A stretch of 64,000 nucleotides of DNA from Undaria pinnatifida (GCA_012845835.1 JABAKD010000001.1:3599540-3663539); one strand, 5' to 3'; shown: positions 46,501 to 57,079, counted from the first letter of the stretch. Numbers and translations are program-made. Notes: a model not told the origin generated them from the sequence alone.

Positions 46501-49500
46501 ACGGTTGGGAGCCGTTTTTTGTCCCGCCGCGTTTTAGTCAACCCTTCCTTGTACCATTATACCTGGTGTATGTTGGCGGTGAGAGACTGGGAAAAGCTAC
46601 CCGGTACTGAACTATGCGAAATGTTTTTGTTGTCTCGCCGCGTTTTTGACTGAAAAAAAAAAGCAGTACCTGGAAAAGAAGGTGGTGGGGACGTTGGAGG
46701 ACGTGGACATGTCGCTTGATTTCGTGAAAGATCGGCTGGGAAAGCTCACTGCGGACGTCCTTACTGAGTTGGAGTTAGAGGTGAGAGGTGGGAGAAGGAG
46801 CAATGGATGCCACCGTATTGTAGGAGCGGGGTGTCCTCCTTTTATGCACATTTTTGCATATCATGGCTGTAGTCACATGGCCACAACATTTGGTGGACCC
46901 ATTGTCCGAAAACATCTGACTGTTGTGGCGATGGCGCTCAACGAAAAAGAAACGGCGGGTGCGTTGATTAAGTCATGCGACCGATTCTTATCGTACTCTA
47001 ATAACCGAGGGAGGAAAGGGGGGAGGAAGGAAGGGGGGGGGGGGGAGGGGGTGAGGGGAGGGGGAAGAAAAAAATTTAGGCAAGGGGGAAGGGAGAGAGG
47101 GGGAGGGGCCCTCATTTATTTTGCGTCGTTGTGTATGGGTATCCACAAGGGTTTAAAGAGGCATACATGTCATATCATCAGCCAGACACCGACGTAATTT
47201 TTGACCAACTGGCGTGAATATACTTCAGCCGTTAGCTTTATATTAATAGCAACTATAGCACCAACTGTGTGGTGAGAATGATGAATGGTGAGAAGCGCCC
47301 CAATATTATTGGCGATCAGGTTCATGCCGCCTGCTGGGGAAACCCCACGCGGACCGTGTACAAGTGTTTCCACAATAGCTACGTATTAGTGTAGGTTTTC
47401 CAGCCGTTCGTACGCTGTAAAAAGTTTTGAAATGGCCCCGCATGCTTTGTATCTGTAAGCAGGCGTTACTCGCCAGCACGACGGCGTAACCCTCTGATCG
47501 GCGCCAAACGTGCATTGTGTCATGAAAAACTAAAATACACTACAGCTGTGAGATAGAATATTTTGTCGAAACTCATCTTTGCAAGCTGTGTGTGATACTC
47601 CGATCGCGCGTATTACGGGTTATGTGTCCTTATTAAGGATATAGCTCGGCGACTCCCCTTGAAACTACAGTGTAGCTTGTACCAGGGTCAACAGGGTGGT
47701 GTTAAGTCAATAAATGCACGGAAATTTTAAAACCCGTTATTTGAAAGAGCGCAATAAAAAAAAAGGAAGAACCAGGTACTATGGTACTGCTGTACCGTTT
47801 ATGGCGTGACCATTCCCTCGTGCACTGTGCTGACTGCAGTAAGTAACTCCCTTGCGTGCGTATTTATGTACGAAGGCGTTACTCGAAAGCGCGGCGGCGC
47901 CACCGTCCGATCAACCCGGTGCCAGCGGCGGCGCCGGCAGCGTTGCCGACCGTACCCACGCTGAAAGCAACCTCCAGGGTCTATCGAAGGCGGCTGTCGA
48001 TCGCGCCCTAGACGGCGTGAGGGGAGAGGGGGCGGGATGCGTGTCCGTGGAGCACCTAAGAGAGGAAGTGGAAGACGCGATCGAGAAGCTCATGGCAGAC
48101 GGAACGGGGCTGCGGGACTATGCTAACGTTGCCGTGGGTGGGCAGGTGGTGAGTCTAGCATCGGAGGTTTTAAATGGTTATTTTTTGGGTGTTTTTTGTT
48201 TAAGGGTGTGTGTAGGGGGGGGGGGGGTGAGGGAGCGCGTGGGTTCGCATCTCGTTTTGTGTTTTGGCAGGTGTTTCACAGAGGTGTTGTGACTGCGGAT
48301 ACTGTGCAAACGTTGCCGTAGAAGGGCAGGTGGTGAGCCTAGTATCGGACGTTTTAAATGGTTATTTTCGGCGTGTTTCTTCGTGTAAGGGCAGCGGGGA
48401 GGGGCGCGGGGGCGCGTGGGCTTTTGCACATCATTTAGTGTTTTGACTGAGGAAGTGGAGGGCGCGATCGGGAAGCTCGCGACAGAAGGAACGGGGCTCC
48501 CGGCCTATGCTAACGTTACCGTCGTATGGCAGGTGGTGAGTGAGCGCCTGGGTTGTTTGTGTGTGTTTTGGCGGCGGGGGCGTGCACTCGTTCGTTGCTT
48601 GCGTCAGTCATTTGATCCATTGACCACGAATCGCTATTTGGGGGAAAAATCGAGGGCACGCGTAGGGGGGCTGCATGCTGTTGCTCTTCCTCCCGTATAA
48701 CTCCTTTTCGCCACTGCAAAAGGCGCGTGCTACGACTAGACGGAGCACTTTTTTGGCCAAAATTGTTTTCAGAATGGCGAAGCTCCTTTCCCTGCTAAGA
48801 AAGTATTGAGAAAACCGCACTTTTTTGGCCAAAATTGTGTTCAGAATGGCGAGGCTCCTGAATCTGTTGAGAACCAACGTATTTACAAAGCCGTCGAAAT
48901 GGCATCCTTGTTTTGCGAAATTGTTGTTTTTGTATCCCTGGGTGAACCGCGGGTTCTGTTCGTCGAGTTGTGCTTTCAGTTTTGCTCGTGATCAGTTTTT
49001 TTTGGGGGGGTGAAGGTATACCAACCATTGTTTTATCAAGCCAAGAACCTTGCAGGGCAAGAAAGCAACAAAGGTTGCTGCGCCTCCACCGTAGATTGTG
49101 TCGAAACTGTCCCACCAGCAAAGGGTGGTCCCACGCTGGAGGGGTGCAGCAGATTCTAAGAATTTTCTGAGCTTCTAACTCGAGGAGCTCAATATCTCGC
49201 CCGATACATGACTTGGAAGGCGTTCGTTCGCGCACCAGCCTGACTGACGTTTCTATGCGCTACCAGTGTTATAGTACTAAAACGAATATACTCGTAAATG
49301 TTACCTTACTATTATATTATTAATTATAACCGATAGTTTCACGTTTGAGGAGCAGAGGTGAAGAACGTTCGGCCTCAAAAGTGCAAACCCCTCGTACGGT
49401 GGGATGACTCCGTGAAAATCGCCCCGAGTTTGATTCAGATCGCCACCTCTGTGAACGTACTACGTCGTTTTTGACACTATGTATGCTGTTGTTCGGTTAC

Positions 49501-52500
49501 GTCCGCCCTCACATGCCCGTCCTTGTTTTGAAGTGAGTTCTGGAATGTAGTTTGTGTCCCAAACATGCATACAGTCGTGGTGCTTGAAGGGTTAACTCGC
49601 CCCTATCTATGATGCCGTGCTTTGTGTTTTTCCACGGTGCAGCTTACGTCGAATGGGCTGGTGTCGAGCACGTACACGCCCTCCACGTGGTGGGGCTCTA
49701 GCCGGTACTGGCATGGTGCAGGGGTGGAGAACGGGTGAGTTTAGGCCCTCGGTGTGTGTTATTCACGTTAAAACTGATATTTCCACCCATCTACACCGTG
49801 CGTCAGTCAAACTGATACCAAACACGTTCTTTCTCCCTTGGGCAATGGTGTATAGTGCCTAGCTAATGGTGACCCCCAAAAAAACACGATTGGCATACCT
49901 CGTATTTTTATGGAAATGGTGTATGACATCGGCCGTCGATGCACTCGTAGTCAACTACGTGAAGTTTTTTTTCTTCGTTTTTTTTTTTCGTTTTTTTTTT
50001 CCGGATCGCCCGCAATGAAAACATCATCAATTACATCTTGGTAGTAGGTAGGGTTACTTTCACCCAAATTTTGGTGGGGACACTTTTACTGTAGTATTCT
50101 TCTGTGGCTTCACCGATCATTTAAAGTAAGTATTGGATTAGATGAGGCCTCCTGCCCCGAAGCAGAAGGGTCTCGCCCGGGGTGTACCTCCGCGCTGAGC
50201 GCTCAGCGCGGCAGTAATCCTGGAAAACAAAATGAAATAAAATAGAACAAAATTACACACGGCGCAGAAGCTACTCAGCACGCAGGATGTCTAGGGTGGT
50301 CCCAAAATTGTTTCTGCTTCCTCTTGTTCTTGCCCGTTGGGCGGAGGTTGAATGCAATGGTTGTGGCTCCGGTACTGTGCCTCAGATAGGCTCAAATAGG
50401 CCGGAACCAACAGCTTTGTTTCAATCTCGGATCCATTTGAAGACATCCTCTGGTTGCCTCCGCACGGGGCTGAGTGTGGCAAGGTGCTCGCAGACTTCTC
50501 TTGTCCGCAAAGGTTGTAAAACAAGAAACTACTGCGTGCATAAGCTGGGTGGGTGGGATGGTAAGTGTTTCTCCTTCAACGTATGTTCTCTGGCTTTGGG
50601 TTCGTGGGAAACAGGCACAATTATCGATGTGGCCTAGATTCTCCAAGTAATTCACCGGTTCCGAATCATGGAGCCACCTCCGTACCATCGATGACTCATT
50701 TTCTGGAAACCTGATTTCACTGTAGTATTCTTCTGCGGCTTCACCGATCATGTAAAGTAAGTATTGGATTAGATGAGGCCTCCTCCCCCAGCCGGTGGGC
50801 CTACCCATACTTCCATTGCTTCCTATACTCTGCATCGGCTACCGGACTGGGGTCGTCGTCTCACCCAAACTTCTTATAAATTGTTTCCATACGGTGGCGT
50901 GCACGAGGCGAAGGACCGGCGGGTGTGGTAAATCAATCAAGATCAGCCAAATTTTTCGTTCGCTTAAAAGCACCGTCACTGATTTGATAAGTGCTCCCCG
51001 CAAGAGCAGGAGCGGTCACCGTAAAACATACATGGTACCCGGTACTGCTTGTTCCATGTTCCAAACACCAGCATGATGTAAGCTTGTCACGGAGTGGGTG
51101 TTCCTGCAGGACGAGTTCGTCCCAAACCGCTTCGTGTTTGCGCACGAAAACCCGGCCCAAACGCGCTCCCCCCCGCGCCGGTGTCCTACGCCGGGGCATG
51201 CCACGACCACCGTCGGATCGGCCATTACATCGGGTCCCTAAATACATCTGCCCAAACAGGCAATGTGGGCGAGGGGTTGAGAGTCGCCCATGTGTCCACC
51301 CACCGATGTTCGTCGGCGGAAAGCTGTGGAATTGAGGGTAGCATAGGCCGCACGACAGTCTGGCGATGATTTTGGTGCCGGAGCCATTCATCCGCGCCCA
51401 TCTACCGCGAATGCCAATACAAGACTATCTGAATGTCAATACACAGCAACGTACGTTAGAAACGGGGGGCAATAATTTCACGTCCCTTGTTCTGCTAAAC
51501 AACTAAGTGAACGTCGAAGTGATGCTGTGTGTCCAGCCAATCCATCGAGAAAACCTGACGGTAGCACAGACACTAACAGCGCGACTCCGGGCCACTCCTA
51601 CCTACCATTACCTAACAGCGCAATTAAGATGTAACGAAATAGGAAAAGCTGCCACGAGTCACGCATGTGTCTGCAATACTACAAGTAGCTAACCAGGGCC
51701 TGCAACTGAGATTTATACTCAGCCCGATCAGCTATCGCCCGGGCGGACCGGGGGCGGGCGGCGGAATGACAGGGGAAGCGAGTAGGCGGCGGTCGCCGCC
51801 TCCCCGGCGACCCCGACCCCGTCCCGACCTCCCACTCCCCTGGCGCGCGGGCGTTGCGTGCTTTTCCCCGCGGCGCCCAGATCGGGGGGGGGTTGGGGGC
51901 TGCTGGGCCAGCGATGCGCCCACCCAACCGTGGCGGCGTACACCCTACCGGTTCTTGTACGCCCATATCACGTGGAGAGGGACCCGGGGATGGGCCCGTC
52001 GAAAGGTAGCTGTAATGGGTTGCGAACGAGCTGTGTTTAGCGTCTCGAGTCCTCGCAGTAGCAGCGGGTTGACCCGCCACACCGCGACACCCGCCCGTTA
52101 TCAAACCGTAGCCCCCGCGCGTAGGTAGGAAGATATGGGGGCCGCCGTCTCGGTATCCGTTGAAATGTATGCAGTGTCGACTGCAATCACGTTGTCAGCA
52201 CATCAACCATAGATGTGTAACCACTGCCACCAGCGATACACACCATCGCGTCTGATAAAACTGCGTAAGCATTACATGTATATTAACAGAGTAACAAGCG
52301 GTATGGCGGTCGCAACTCTGACCATGTTAGCCATAACTGTCTGTCAACCGCGACCTGCGAAGCAACAGCGGCGACGAAGACAGGCGTCAGTATCTGTTTA
52401 ACATCAGCAATCAGCTAGGCAAAAACATCTTCGGCACCGCCGTGCTAGCGTTGATGGTATAACAACTTCAATCCACGAAGCAGCGCTATGTATGGACACA

Positions 52501-54232
52501 GTTGTGTCATCGATAGCTTTTATATATTGACAGCACCCAGAAACTATCATCAGCAACAAGCAAATCAACTGCAGCGGCCCAGAGATAACACCGCCGTGCC
52601 AGTCATAGCTCTATATCTCTAGAGATAAGCACAACCAAAGCCTCCAGCACCGCAGTCCGAGATCCGCGAACCAGAAGCCTCTGGCACTGCCACGCCGAGG
52701 TCAGCGAAGTAGAGCCTCTGGCGCAACCGTGCCTGTGATTGCTGTATACCGACAGCGACTAGCGAAGCCACAGCAACCATACCCCAGCCACGTCAGCAGC
52801 CACAAAAAAGCTCCGACACGGCCGCGCCGAAGATTATTGTATACCAACATCGATCAGCGAAGCAACAGCCAATAGCCCGCGCCGGAGATCGTCGAATAAC
52901 AGCAATCAGCGATGCAACAGCCAATATGACAGCCGTGCCATCAACCGCTGTATATCAACAGCGAAAGTGATCAACGACTATTAACGGCGACTAGCGAGGC
53001 AACAGCGACAATACATCCGTGTGGACAATAGCTGTATGTTAGCAGCGACCCGCAAAGCGAAAGCACTTTTGGCACAGCTGTATATCAACAGTGATCAGCA
53101 AAGTGAAACCATCTCTGGCACAACAGTGCCAATGTTGTTGCATGTCCACACAGCCGTGTGTCAGCGACCACACTAATACCAACATTACCCCTTTCGGAGC
53201 CCACGCATAGCGATAAAACAAGTAAGAAAGGCGGTCATTGTCATAGCATCAGTGCGCAGCACACGGTGTTTCATGCTACGCGCGTATCGCGCAGCTCCTT
53301 GCGTTGGAGTCGCACATAAAAATCCCCACCCCTTAAGCTAGCAGCCCGTGTAACGTCGTGTGGCTGACCCTGCAATTGCCAGTTATAGTCGTCAACGTTG
53401 CCCTCCGAAGTCCCAAAGGGGTTAGTACCCACAGCAACCCGCAAAGCAAAGCATCTGGTGCAGCCGTGCCAGTGATAACTGTTCGATCTGCGCATCAACG
53501 ATAGCTGTGTAAAATCACCGCAGCAATCGAAAAGTGCAGCCATCCCTGATGATACTGCATCAGCATGAACTGTAAATCCTCAGTCAAGAGCGGTACAGCG
53601 GTCGGTATAGCGGTCGGTATAGCGGTCGGTGTAGCGGTTGCCACCCTGACCCATGTCAGCAACAACTGTATCTCAACCGCGACCCGTGAAGCAGTAGCGG
53701 CAACGACAATGTACCTGGTACGTGGTACAGTCCGTCCGGGCAAGTTTTATCACGTTTTTTCGAATTCGCCTTGGAATTCATTCCGAGTGACTGACGTACC
53801 CTCTGGTCCTAATCAAAACACCGTTGGAAAGCTCTCTTCCAGGCGGAGGTTTCGATCGGAGCATTTTTGCATAAAAACATTTTTTTAAAGCTAATCTTGA
53901 CCGGTGTACTATTCGTACCACGTGTACTAATCTGACTCACCGGCTGTCTCGTTTGTTTTCATAACTTGTTTTTTGACAGCATCGGCCCGGTGGAATCTGT
54001 GATATCGGAGGGCAGCAGCCTGGGCGCCTGTTGGGCGATGAGTGGAAGCCGAGGCCACGTGACCGTTTTGCTGCCTAGAGAAATCACCGTGGATGGTGTT
54101 TCTCTAGAGCACGCTTCTAGGATGGTTACGCCTGAGAGTGCCTCCGCTCCTAAGGAGTTTCAGGTATGTTGTTGTTGTTAGTGTTGGTGTTGTTGTTGGT
54201 GTTGTTGTTGTTGTTGTTGTTGGTGTTGGTGG

Positions 54233-54266
<34 letters not shown>

Positions 54267-56334
54267 GCCGCCCACCCCCTCTCCCTCCGCTCCCCCTCAT
54301 TCTCATCCTCGTCCTCGTGCTTATCCCTCCATCCTCAACCTTACCTGCCGTTATCGCTGTCTCTAACCAGGTATGAAGTATGTGGTATAGGGAACAATGA
54401 TGACCAATAATGGTACATATTGGCAGCTTTTTTTGGCTAACCCTCTTGGGACTTAAGAGGAAAAAAATGTGGAAATAAAACTGCCGATTTTAGCATCGAC
54501 CACACGAAGAAGCCCTGGCTCTTGCTGCAGTGGACGTGTCCGAACGGCATCGCGAGGAGTGTGATAGTGCGACACGCGAGTATGTTTCTGGGTGGCAAGC
54601 TGTGTAGTCGGATTTTCTGGCGCGAGTGGTGAGACGTATGTACAAGTATGGACCTGGCACAGCATAGGCTGACTCACGATTTTTTTTCTTTTTCTGGCGG
54701 AGGCATGCATTGCGTCAGCTATGACATACGCGTGTACTACGTTTGTTTTTTGTTTTTCCCTGGGGTGTTCCTCCACTCCAGAATGACAGGAGCCTGTCCT
54801 GTGACCACGGACTTGATTACGCGAGTTATCGTGAGAGCAGCAACAACAACATAGCACGACGGTGATGCTCTTTTTGCTGCGCGCTCACGCCAGGAAGGTG
54901 GTAACGCCGCACATACTCGTTTCTTACTCTTGTTTTGTGGGCCTTGAAAGGGGCACAGTACGATATCCTTATTGTTATCCTATGCTTTGCCCTCGCCCTC
55001 ATCCGTTGTTCTTATCGTTACGCTTGTCCGTATCCTTCTCCTTAACCTTGTGGTTAACCTTTTCCTTGTTGTTACCCCTACCAACCATCCTTGTCATCAT
55101 CCTTTATTTTTTCCTCGCCCTTATGCCTTCTTGTTATCCTTGCGCTTTTCATTATCCGTGTCCTTGTCCTTGCCCTTACCGTTGTCCTTATCCCCGTTCC
55201 TACCCTGTCCTATTCCTTATGCGTTTCCTTGTCCTTATGCCCATCGTCGTCCTTGTCCCTGGCGTTGATGCTATCGTTGTCTCTACCCAGGTGTATGGTA
55301 TGAGGAACAAGAATGACAACTTTCCGGTTAAGCTCGGAGATGGCACGTACGACCTCGAGGGGAGACCTATACAGACGTTCGCGATAGAGTAAGTCAACGA
55401 GCCCTACCGCATACTGCCTCTTGTGTCATAAACAAAGGCACTAAGCCATCTCCGATATGTTTCCCGTTTTTTTCCCCGGTATGTACATGCTTGAATAGAA
55501 AAATAGCACGGATTGTTTCGGAGTTCCCTTCCCCACCTTCACATCGGTATTGTATACCTACTGCATGTTACCTGGCACCAGTACTATCAATAGATATGGA
55601 GTGCCTGGTAGATGCTTTTTGTAGGTAAGGAAGAGTTTCTTGTACCAAGCTTGTTGTCTGAATTCGATCTTCGGGGTGCTTGCGTGTGTTTGATTACCTT
55701 GGGCTTCGTTTTTTTTTTGTGACAAGTATTTGCAAGGTACCCACTGTGGGCGTGAATGTAAACACCGTTTGTGTATCCATTATAGTACCCAAACAGTCCT
55801 TATATTTACGCCCGGATAGGTGTTGGTTACCTGGTACCCGGTCTGGTATGCGTTTTACATTTGTTTTTTCCTTGTGCGTGCGTGAAGTGTGTGTGTTTTT
55901 TTTAAACGAATCCCCAACGGTGTTTGCGTTGTCGTTCCGAGGGGTATGTGCTTGTTTCACGCTCGTGCTTTTCCTTGTAGTCGATGCGTTTGCCGTGTCT
56001 GAGCTCAGTCTGCTGTTGATATCTCGCGTTAGCTCATTGCCATTATCTAGTCCGTGTCACGAGGCAGGCTCCGACCGATCACTCTGGAGCGTGGTGTCAA
56101 AGATGCCTCCCTCCAGCATAACCGAACAATATACCTGGTAGTGCAGATGACTGAGAAGCAACTCGTATGCCTCTATACCTGCGTGTCGTGGCCTTTCGCT
56201 CGCTTGTTCGCTCGCTCGGCAGGCCTCTAGGCAGAAGGTTTCGGGTGATCCAGCTGCGAATCGTCAGCAACTGGGGCAACCCGGAGTACACGTGCATATA
56301 TCGTGTGCGTGTACACGGGCGAGAGGCGGGCTGA
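40525..56334 (+). CDS. SUN-domain nuclear-envelope protein
   Basis: Twelve exons join in phase: 40525-40824, 42853-42980, 43324-43375, 43993-44100, 44821-44907, 45238-45330, 46667-46780, 47876-48145 (or 48148), 49643-49734, 53980-54163, 55291-55388, 56223-56334 (TGA); about 545 residues. Exon 1 is a basic, Ser-rich nucleoplasmic head and one membrane helix ([20 protein letters not shown], about 80-99). Exons 2-8 are Glu/Leu/Lys-rich coiled coil. The SUN domain runs from [14 protein letters not shown] through [58 protein letters not shown] and ends [18 protein letters not shown], the classic C-terminal signature. SUN proteins trimerise in the perinuclear space and bind KASH proteins to form LINC bridges. 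The 92 nt exon at 49643 leaves two bases, exactly completed by 53980; likewise 55388 to 56223. The donor after 44100 (GTTCGC) is weak. Confidence 0.9.
43495..43865. repeat. Minisatellite with TTGTCCCGCTTGGGA units
   Basis: About a dozen copies of a roughly 22-25 bp unit (TTGTCCCGCTTGGGACACGAAA) occur in two blocks, 43495-43605 and 43715-43860, within intron 3 of the SUN gene. Units vary by point changes. Non-coding. Confidence 0.7.
44670..44800. repeat. C/T-rich polypyrimidine tract in SUN intron
   Basis: About 120 bp of CCCTTCTCCCCC-type sequence ends some 20 bp before the acceptor of exon 5 (44821). It may act as a very long polypyrimidine tract for that acceptor. Confidence 0.55.
45460..45515. 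repeat. G-rich tract in SUN intron 6
   Basis: GGGGGGAGGAGGGCGGAGGGTGGGGG-type sequence shortly after exon 6. Low complexity, possible G-quadruplex on the plus (non-template) strand. Confidence 0.5.
46090..46650 (+). repeat. Intronic tandem repeat abutting SUN exon 7
   Basis: About five diverged units of 90-140 bp share GGGAGACTGACAAAA, TACTGAA..CGCTTGCGAA and CGTTTTTT..TCGCCGCGTTT. The last unit runs to within about 15 bp of the acceptor of exon 7 (46667), so its T-rich part forms the polypyrimidine region of that splice site. Confidence 0.6.
47030..47110. repeat. G/A-rich tract
   Basis: GGGAGGAAGGAAGGGGGG-type polypurine in SUN intron 7, about 250 bp after exon 7. Simple repeat. Confidence 0.5.
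48282..48332 (+). other. Second tandem copy of the exon opening the SUN domain
   Basis: After the acceptor TTTGTGTTTTGGCAG...CACAG a 16-codon phase-0 frame, [16 protein letters not shown], ends at the same GCAG GTGGTGAGC donor as exon 8. It corresponds to the end of exon 8 ([13 protein letters not shown]). The following intron is also duplicated: CTAG(C/T)ATCGGA.GTTTTAAATGGTTATTTT appears after both. It could be spliced to the exon at 49643 in frame, but it lacks the helix before the SUN domain. Confidence 0.6.
48452..48532 (+). other. Third tandem copy of the exon opening the SUN domain
   Basis: A 27-codon phase-0 frame after TTTGACTGAG encodes [20 protein letters not shown] (first Glu completed by shared sequence), then ANVTVVWQ, ending at GCAG GTGGTGAGT. 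It parallels [28 protein letters not shown] in exon 8. It is open, has usable splice sites on both sides and preserves phase. It is therefore a candidate alternative exon and not an obvious relic. Replacing or adding it would change the sequence at the junction of coiled coil and SUN domain. Confidence 0.65.
50086..50160 (-). repeat. Short duplicate of 50719-50790
   Basis: GTAGTATTCTTCTG.GGCTTC, ACCGATCAT.TAAAGTAAGT and ATTGGATTAGATGAGGCCTC occur at both places with few differences. The two copies lie about 630 bp apart in SUN intron 9. The larger copy lies within a minus-strand frame (50392-50835) containing [20 protein letters not shown], which looks protein-like and may be a decayed mobile-element gene, but I do not recognise it. 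Confidence 0.55.
51720..52130. other. GC-rich island in SUN intron 9
   Basis: A sharply GC-rich block (CCCCGGCGACCCCGACCCCG-type) sits in otherwise average DNA. Overlapping frames on both strands are Pro/Arg/Gly-rich and unrecognised. It may be a captured fragment or a promoter-like island. No gene is called. Confidence 0.4.
52270..53740. repeat. Long degenerate satellite in SUN intron 9
   Basis: Phrases such as CAGCGA(C/T)C(C/A)GCGAAGCAACAGC, ATAGCTGTATATCAACAG and CCGTGCCA recur every 70-90 bp over about 1.4 kb in strongly diverged form. A tight inner run of CGGTCGGTATAG lies at 53600-53635. It is non-coding and makes up about a third of this 4.2 kb intron. Confidence 0.6.
54164..54275. 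repeat. (GTT)n microsatellite
   Basis: GTTGTTGGTGTTGTT-type repeat begins directly at the donor of SUN exon 10 (CAG GTATGTTG). The intron therefore opens with a simple repeat. Confidence 0.75.
54760..54865 (-). repeat. Dispersed repeat, copy of 30735-30840
   Basis: On the minus strand GTTGTTGTTGCTGCTCTCAC, TAATCAAGTCCGTGGTCACA and GGACAGGCTCCTGTCATTCT match the plus strand near 30735-30820 almost base for base. It lies in SUN intron 10. The open frame ending [17 protein letters not shown] arises from the repeat. Confidence 0.6.
54965..55270. repeat. CTTGTCCTTATCC-type pyrimidine-rich minisatellite
   Basis: Degenerate CCTTGTCCTTATCCTTGCGC units fill the intron just before SUN exon 11 (55291). 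Leu/Val/Ser-rich frames of up to 176 codons are artefacts of the pyrimidine bias. Confidence 0.65.
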
Positions 56335-56422
56335 TAACAAATACGTAGAGTTGGGGGGGGATGGGGGGAAGGGAGGGGTGCTGTCAATCGATGGTAATGT
56401 GTGCCTGCGCTATAGTAACACG

Positions 56423-56520
56423 GGGTCATTCAGCTCCGATTTATTGACAAATATTAATAGGATAGCCCGGAGTACACGTGCATCTACCGTGTGCTGGTGG
56501 ACGGGCGAGAGGCCGGCTGA
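56423..56520 (+). pseudogene. Second copy of the SUN terminal exon (decayed start)
   Basis: GGTCATTCAGCTCCGATTTA parallels GGTGATCCAGCTGCGAATCG of the real exon but soon hits TAA-type stops. The second half is nearly intact and encodes [17 protein letters not shown] and the same TGA. Where the real exon reads AACCCGGAGTACACG, this copy has TAGCCCGGAGTACACG. The copy lacks a functional start and is a relic, or at most a very short alternative end. Confidence 0.75.
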
Positions 56521-56761
56521 TAAAAATGCGCAAGTGTGGGGGAAGGGGGGGAGGCGATGCTGCTTTTTTTTTTCTTCTCATGCTGCGGGATCCCGTTTTT
56601 ATTTTGTTTTGTAATTCGAACGCACACGTCCTACTGCAACTACGAGGCACTCTTGCCTCAATTTGTTACTCTTCCACGGTGTAAAAATATAGAATGGGGG
56701 GTGGGGAAGATATAGTTGCTGCGAAGCGCGAATGTAAGGCCTTCGTGCTCTGTAACAACAC

Positions 56762-56860
56762 CGGGCGACCCAGCTGTGAATTGTCGGTAACTTGAATAAC
56801 CCTGACTCCACGCACATCTACCGTGTACGCCTGGACAGGCGGGAGTCAGGCTGCATAAAA
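56762..56860 (+). pseudogene. Third copy of the SUN terminal exon (decayed)
   Basis: GGCGACCCAGCTGTGAATTG, TCGGTAACTTGAATAACCCT and CATCTACCGTGTACGCCTGG follow the real exon (GATCCAGCTGCGAATCGTCA, then the [12 protein letters not shown] part) with several changes. Stops occur in the RVIQLRIV and SNWG positions. The sequence 3' of it (GTCAATGAAAACGCCTGTCT) also parallels that after the first copy (GTCAATCGATGGTAATGTGT), so a unit of exon plus flank was repeated. Confidence 0.65.
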
Positions 56861-57079
56861 AATGTGGACTTGGAAGGTGGGGGGGCAGATTTTGTTGTTA
56901 GTCAATGAAAACGCCTGTCTGCTCTATATCAGTACCCGGTCGCAATGCAGGCGGAGTTGGGGGTGGCGTATTGGGTCCTGTTGGGAGCTAAAGCCATTAG
57001 TACGTCTATTGATAGGTCTGTTTGATACCATCGAATCTCGTGTTGGTCTCTTGGCCCTCGTAGCACTGCAACAACTGAA

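Noticed and set aside
50933-51391. Minus-strand frames with [20 protein letters not shown] in SUN intron 9
   Set aside because: May be a decayed mobile-element gene, but no catalytic motif is visible and the frame shifts repeatedly, so no assignment is made.
54862-55392. 176-codon plus-strand frame reading into SUN exon 11
   Set aside because: Its first 140 codons are the pyrimidine-rich intronic minisatellite; only the last 33 codons (from 55291) are exon.
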